In this document: piece by piece, positions 62,395-64,000 of the stretch | How positions within the stretch are numbered: the stretch's first letter is position 1 | Layout: the number at the start of each line of letters is the position of its first letter | Origin: Pseudisothecium myosuroides | Lineage: Eukaryota; Streptophyta; Bryopsida; Hypnales; Lembophyllaceae | Assembly: GCA_951799445.1 (NCBI GenBank) | Contig: OX637290.1 | Coordinates: forward strand, 5,644,501-5,708,500 | Direction: 5' to 3' | DNA length: 64,000 nucleotides | Position numbers and translations under genes: made by a program | Notes under the pieces: generated by a model | Databases searched by the model: none | Told to the model about the DNA's origin: nothing | What the model saw: the letters and a program-made list of their open reading frames with translations, nothing else

Positions 62395-63706
62395 CTACTG
62401 CATTCCTAGTCGGCATATGGGATTCGACTTGATGAGTCTCAGGTCAACCTGAAGAAAACAACACACCATGTTAAGGTAACTACGCCAAAATCGTCCAAAT
62501 AAGCATTTAGGCATGGTTCCAAATTTTAGGTTTTTGAGACCGAGTAGAGTCAAAAAGGGATCCCAGATTCTCTTAGCATGCACTTCTCAGACACCGTGTG
62601 AATACACTATAAATTCTCATAGAACGTGTACCCAAAATCGACCCCAAATGCCGTAAATTTTAAGCTGGAATCTGTAGCTTTAGAATATGCAATTAGGTGC
62701 AGTTGCCTTATCGCTTCCGGCAGAAAGCAAATGAAAATCTCGATCATTAACCAGTCCAAAAAATTCATCAAGAATCTGGCTCTTTGTCCTATGCAAACTA
62801 CTGTGAAGCGAAAAGACACAAAAAGAAGTCGGAATGAATGAGGCGCCAAGTGTATAAAGGAGTCTCACCTTATGACCAAAGAGATCGCGAATGTTATCAA
62901 ACCCGTAAAATATCATCGTTGGCCTGATTAGTGTCAAGAAGCACAGTAAGAGATATTGCAACTAATAAACGGTTGCTCAATCTGTCTTGGGACGTTGTAA
63001 CTATCTTCGGAGTGCAAGCGAGAAAATCAGGAGTTACTATATCAACAAATACAAAACAGGAGATTCACTCGTTACGTTCTGTTGCTTCCTGAATTCATTC
63101 AAAAACAGCTGCAAACACAAAGGAATGCATTTACTCATACCTCTCCAACGGCAAGCCCCAAGCAATGACAGACACATCCTCTGGCAGGCCCATGGGCTGC
63201 AACATTTCAGGTCGAAACATTCCCGAGTTGCCCACTTCCACCCACTTTTTCAGACCCTCGTGATAGCTGTTACAACACATGAAGCGTTAGAAATCCGAAT
63301 GAGGAAGCCCCAAAACCAGGGTGCGCACACCCTAGAGGAAACTGAAGATAAGACTAACGTCTTTTTGATCGAGAATCTAGAGTATTCATACCTGAAAATC
63401 TCCATATTGGTTCGGTATATGGATTATAGGCTGACTTGAAGCGCAACTTTTTAATCCCTGCAGGTAACAGATTGAGATTCGATGAAATGAACGAACATTT
63501 CTTAACAAACTAGATCGGGACAAAATGAGATGCTAAATATAAGGAATACTGAAAATAAGGATAAAGTCACACATTCAGAAAGAGAGCGATAATTATTATA
63601 AAATACAATACCACACGATGAAGGGATGACGTACCAAGGCGAGCAAAGAACCCATTCAAGACACCAATGAGATCACCAAGCGAAAGGCCCCTATCACATA
63701 CAACTC
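62395..63706 (-). CDS. FARSA: Phenylalanine-tRNA ligase alpha subunit (cytosolic), 3' exons only
   Basis: The enzyme charges tRNA-Phe as an alpha2-beta2 complex. Minus-strand exons, 5' to 3': 63635-63706, 63392-63457, 63141-63266, 62869-62923, 62395-62448 (stop TAG). They encode the C-terminal part of the class II catalytic domain: [76 protein letters not shown] (motif 3 with its Arg), [11 protein letters not shown], and an end with NPICRLGMQ. These segments match the eukaryotic/archaeal-type alpha subunit very closely. The earlier exons lie beyond 64000; 63707-64000 looks intronic. Exon 63392-63457 is 66 nt where 67 is needed: between the codons for EP and MEIF one base is missing (about 63405-63408), which shifts the frame. 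This is either a sequencing error or a real lesion; all other splice phases fit. Family assignment is very secure. Confidence 0.93.
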
Positions 63707-64000
63707 CTGCAGTATCGTACATAAACAGGTCAGTGCCACTATTGCAGTGCATTCTAAATTGATAATTGAGACTACCGTACTAGAGCAAACATCATGTTAA
63801 ATAACAGTCATAACATTAAAGCGTACCATCAGCCTCACGTCAAACAGACGATCATTATCTGCAAATGAAGTCTTCACAGTATGGAGACAACACACGACGT
63901 ATACCAACAGAACTAGTTCATCCGATGATATCTCTTGCAGACTTAAAAGTCCATCAACATCGTTTCAGCACTCTCAAATGTCCTAGACCATTAAGCAATC

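Noticed and set aside
63823..63853. Possible further PheRS exon between TTTGCAG and a GTACG donor
   Set aside because: In the phase required by exon 63635-63706 it contains a TGA stop and does not match the expected upstream protein sequence.
1..64000. CRISPR arrays, bacterial operons, rRNA or tRNA genes
   Set aside because: No regular short repeat-spacer arrays, prokaryotic gene packing or recognisable RNA genes were seen. All secure genes are intron-containing and plant-like.

Overview
The window is a piece of a plant nuclear genome. It holds three spliced plant-type genes in a very AT-rich background of long introns and repeat-filled intergenic DNA. All three show GT-AG introns with phases that close exactly. 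One gene encodes a double cyclic-nucleotide-binding-domain (CNBD) protein of a type I associate with organisms that have flagellated cells. That points, as an inference, to a plant with motile sperm (bryophyte, lycophyte, fern, or possibly cycad/Ginkgo). I cannot name the species.

Layout. (1) 1-5002: the right part of a comparatively GC-rich piggyBac DNA transposon. Its left end is off-window, and its right end abuts TTAA at 5003-5006, exactly where composition collapses to AT-rich. Its transposase is broken by an in-frame TAG and a frameshift. (2) 8243-32961, + strand: the CNBD gene, with 17 exons found and the 5' exon(s) not found. Introns reach about 6 kb and carry transposon debris. (3) 33-41 kb: AT-rich repeats, an unrecognised 154-codon ORF at 38284-38748, and several TTAA-flanked elements. 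(4) 41428-47724, + strand: a complete 15-exon PDIL5-4 (PDI-C) gene for a 488-residue early-secretory-pathway protein. (5) 47.7-56.4 kb: intergenic repeats, including a 3.2-kb-spaced inverted repeat, minisatellites and Stowaway-type MITEs. (6) about 56.4-61.4 kb: a diverged satellite of about 105 bp arranged as two back-to-back arrays. (7) 62395 to the right edge, - strand: the 3' exons of cytosolic phenylalanyl-tRNA synthetase alpha subunit, with an apparent one-base deletion.

The genes are unrelated housekeeping or cell-biology loci, not an operon. The most notable theme is piggyBac. Besides the large element there are at least four good copies, one fragment and two or three weaker candidates of TTAA-flanked elements with CCC(C/T)TAAAG-type ends, sitting in introns and intergenic DNA. 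The other points of interest are the CNBD protein, whose second domain is split by a loop of about 330 residues, and two single-base frame disruptions in otherwise conserved exons (24299-24302 and about 63405-63408). Those two could be sequencing errors or real lesions.
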